Source of the DNA: an uncultured Planctomycetaceae bacterium
Lineage (GTDB): Bacteria; Planctomycetota; Planctomycetia; Pirellulales; Pirellulaceae
NCBI GenBank assembly: GCA_903927685.1
Contig: CAIYOB010001229.1
Coordinates: forward strand, 1-7,196
DNA: 7,196 nt
Direction: 5' to 3'
The notes under the pieces are model-generated. The model did not search any database. It was given only the letters and a program-made list of their open reading frames with translations, and was not told the origin of the DNA. The position numbers and the translations under genes were made by a program. Shown piece after piece: positions 5,802 to 7,196 of the stretch (positions are counted from its first letter, which is position 1; each line of letters begins with the position of its first letter).

Positions 5802-7034
5802 ATGAGTCGAGCACTTATTGCCGCAACTTGGTGCCTGTGTGGTTTGTGGGCTGCCGCCTCTGCTCCGACGGCCTGCGGGGCCGTATTTGTGCTGGTGACC
5901 GGGGGCCAGATCGAGGGCCAGTTGCTGAACCCGGAGGAGAACCCCCGTCAGGCTTACCTGGTACGGACGGAGACGGGAGGGACGGTCAAACTGGTTTCTG
6001 CCCAGGTGGATCGAGTCTTGACGATCTCCGAGGATCTGGCTTGGTATCAGCAGGCATTGCCGAACATACCGCCGACCGTCGAGGGCCACTGGGCGATGGC
6101 CGAGGAATGCCGCCGCCGCAGCTTGAAACAGCAGCGGGAATTCCATCTGCAAGAGATCCTGAAGCTGGATCCGGAGCATGCCGAAGCCCGCTACGGCTTG
6201 GGGTACAGCAAGGTCGAGGGCAACTGGGTCAAGACCGACGATTGGATGCTGGGCCGCGGATACGTCCGCTATCGCGGCGCGTGGCGGATCGTCCAGGACG
6301 TGGCCTTGGAGCAGGCGGCGGAGAAACAGGACAAGCTGGTCAAGGACTGGCGACAGAAAGTCAAGGTCTGGCGGACGGCGATCACCAAGCGGCGGGGCAA
6401 GGAACAGGAAGCGTTGGAGTCGCTCCGGGACATCCGCGACGTCGCTGCCGGGCCCGCGTTGGCCGAGATCGTCGAGGACACGCGCGAGTCGCGCGAACTG
6501 CGGTTGGTGGCCATCGAGGTGCTAGGCCGGTTGCGGTGCGGAGCTGGCTGGACCGCGTTTATCAAGCGGGCGTTGGAGGACACCGACCCGCACATCCGCG
6601 AAGCGTGCCTGGACCAACTGAGCGAATTCGGCGCGCCGCAAGCCGTGCGGTCCTGCGAAAAACTGTTGACATCGAAGGACAATCTGAAAGTCAATCGGGC
6701 CGCTTTGTGCCTGGGCGCGCTGCAGGACGCGACGGCCACACCGGCGTTGATCAACGCCTTGATCACCGAGCACAAGTTCGTCATCCAAAGCTCCGGCGGC
6801 AATCCCGGCCAGACGAACGCCGGGTTCGGCACCGGGCCCGGCGGCGGCGGCAATTCGTTCAGCGCCGGGGGACGCCCCCAGGTCATCGAGAGGAAGCTGC
6901 AGAACGAGGGCGTCTTGAATGCCCTGATCGCCCTCCACCCGGGTATCAACTTCGGCTACGATGAGGAAGCGTGGAAACGCTGGTACGCCAGCAAGGACCG
7001 CCCGCTGGTCCTGGACCTGCGCCGGAACCTGTGA
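5802..7034 (+). CDS. Secreted TPR/HEAT-type repeat protein, function unknown
   Basis: A 410-residue protein of a kind common in planctomycetes; I know no assigned function. Residues 1-27 form a signal peptide (MSRALIAATWCLCGLW, then ASA and ACGA cleavage options), so it is probably periplasmic. Residues 28-75 look like a small beta domain (GGQIEGQLLNPEENPRQAYL). About 95-160 has a TPR-like helix pair ending in the GNWVKTDDWMLGRGYVRYRGAW motif. About 165-205 is a charged, probably coiled helix. About 205-325 holds three to four HEAT-like helical repeats (for example DTDPHIREACLDQLSEFG). A Gly/Asn/Ser-rich linker (329-359) leads to a C-terminal helical tail containing FGYDEEAWKRWY. I chose the ATG at 5802 because it begins the signal peptide. 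The frame is open back to an ATG at 5304, but that extension translates dprA leader and R2. Likely a protein-binding scaffold. Confidence 0.85.
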   Translation: MSRALIAATWCLCGLWAAASAPTACGAVFVLVTGGQIEGQLLNPEENPRQAYLVRTETGGTVKLVSAQVDRVLTISEDLAWYQQALPNIPPTVEGHWAMAEECRRRSLKQQREFHLQEILKLDPEHAEARYGLGYSKVEGNWVKTDDWMLGRGYVRYRGAWRIVQDVALEQAAEKQDKLVKDWRQKVKVWRTAITKRRGKEQEALESLRDIRDVAAGPALAEIVEDTRESRELRLVAIEVLGRLRCGAGWTAFIKRALEDTDPHIREACLDQLSEFGAPQAVRSCEKLLTSKDNLKVNRAALCLGALQDATATPALINALITEHKFVIQSSGGNPGQTNAGFGTGPGGGGNSFSAGGRPQVIERKLQNEGVLNALIALHPGINFGYDEEAWKRWYASKDRPLVLDLRRNL

Positions 7035-7061
7035 CAGAGCGGCCGCGCAGAAACAGCCTAC

Positions 7062-7196
7062 TGCGTCGTCCAAGCCGAGAATTGGGGTTGGGTGGCTGGG
7101 GTCGAGCCACGAGGTACGAGTGGCGAGCCCCCAGTTCTTTCCGCTGGGGGCTCGCTGCACTCGACCCCAGGCACCCCAGTACCTAGCCTGGACAAC
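7062..7196 (+). repeat. Palindromic intergenic repeat, copy R3 (last few bases beyond the window)
   Basis: Same orientation as R2. It starts with TGCGTCGTCCAAGCCGAG and ends at the window edge in TAGCCTGGACAAC, so only about four bases of the terminal repeat are missing. The core runs from GGGTG (7090-7094) to CACCC (7172-7176). Here the outer stem CTGGGGTCGAG/CTCGACCCCAG is perfect, where R2 has one mismatch. The inner 11-bp stem is unchanged while its loop differs from R2 and R1. It begins 28 bases after the HEAT-protein stop. Confidence 0.9.

Noticed and set aside
5636..6964. 442-codon plus-strand frame overlapping the HEAT-protein gene
   Set aside because: Low-complexity Gly/Arg/Pro translation with no signal peptide or domain. 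The other frame has clear protein features.

Overview
The window looks like chromosomal DNA of a GC-rich planctomycete, probably of the Pirellula type. This is inferred from gene content and style: an exported Cys-type sulfatase, a secreted TPR/HEAT-type protein with the 'GYVRYRGAW' signature, and a hairpin-rich intergenic repeat. No rRNA or other taxonomic marker is present.

Left edge (1-404). The first 174 bases are the 5' end of a minus-strand gene that runs off the window. Its 58 visible residues match the N-terminus of the DUF1819 family, BrxA of BREX phage-defence systems. A BREX cluster would therefore lie to the left, and this window holds only its first 58 codons and probable promoter. 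A 230-base gap separates it from the next gene.

Core (405-5302). A secreted sulfatase gene (minus strand) diverges from guaA (GMP synthetase, plus strand). guaA has a clear sigma70-type promoter and a leader of about 105 nt containing a terminator-like hairpin. guaA converges on dprA (minus strand). The gap between them holds a 14-bp tandem repeat and the first copy (R1) of a palindromic repeat. dprA has a TATAAT box abutting a 16-bp perfect palindrome.

Right part (5303-7196). The dprA promoter region and a second repeat copy (R2, intact, with perfect terminal inverted repeats) precede a gene for a signal-peptide-bearing TPR/HEAT-type protein. That gene appears to be transcribed without a leader. 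A third repeat copy (R3) follows it and reaches the window end.

The genes do not form one pathway. guaA and dprA are housekeeping genes (purine synthesis; DNA uptake and recombination), and the sulfatase and HEAT protein are envelope or secreted functions. The two most noteworthy items are the BREX boundary at the left edge and the roughly 138-bp repeat, whose three copies keep the same three-way-junction fold while loop bases vary.
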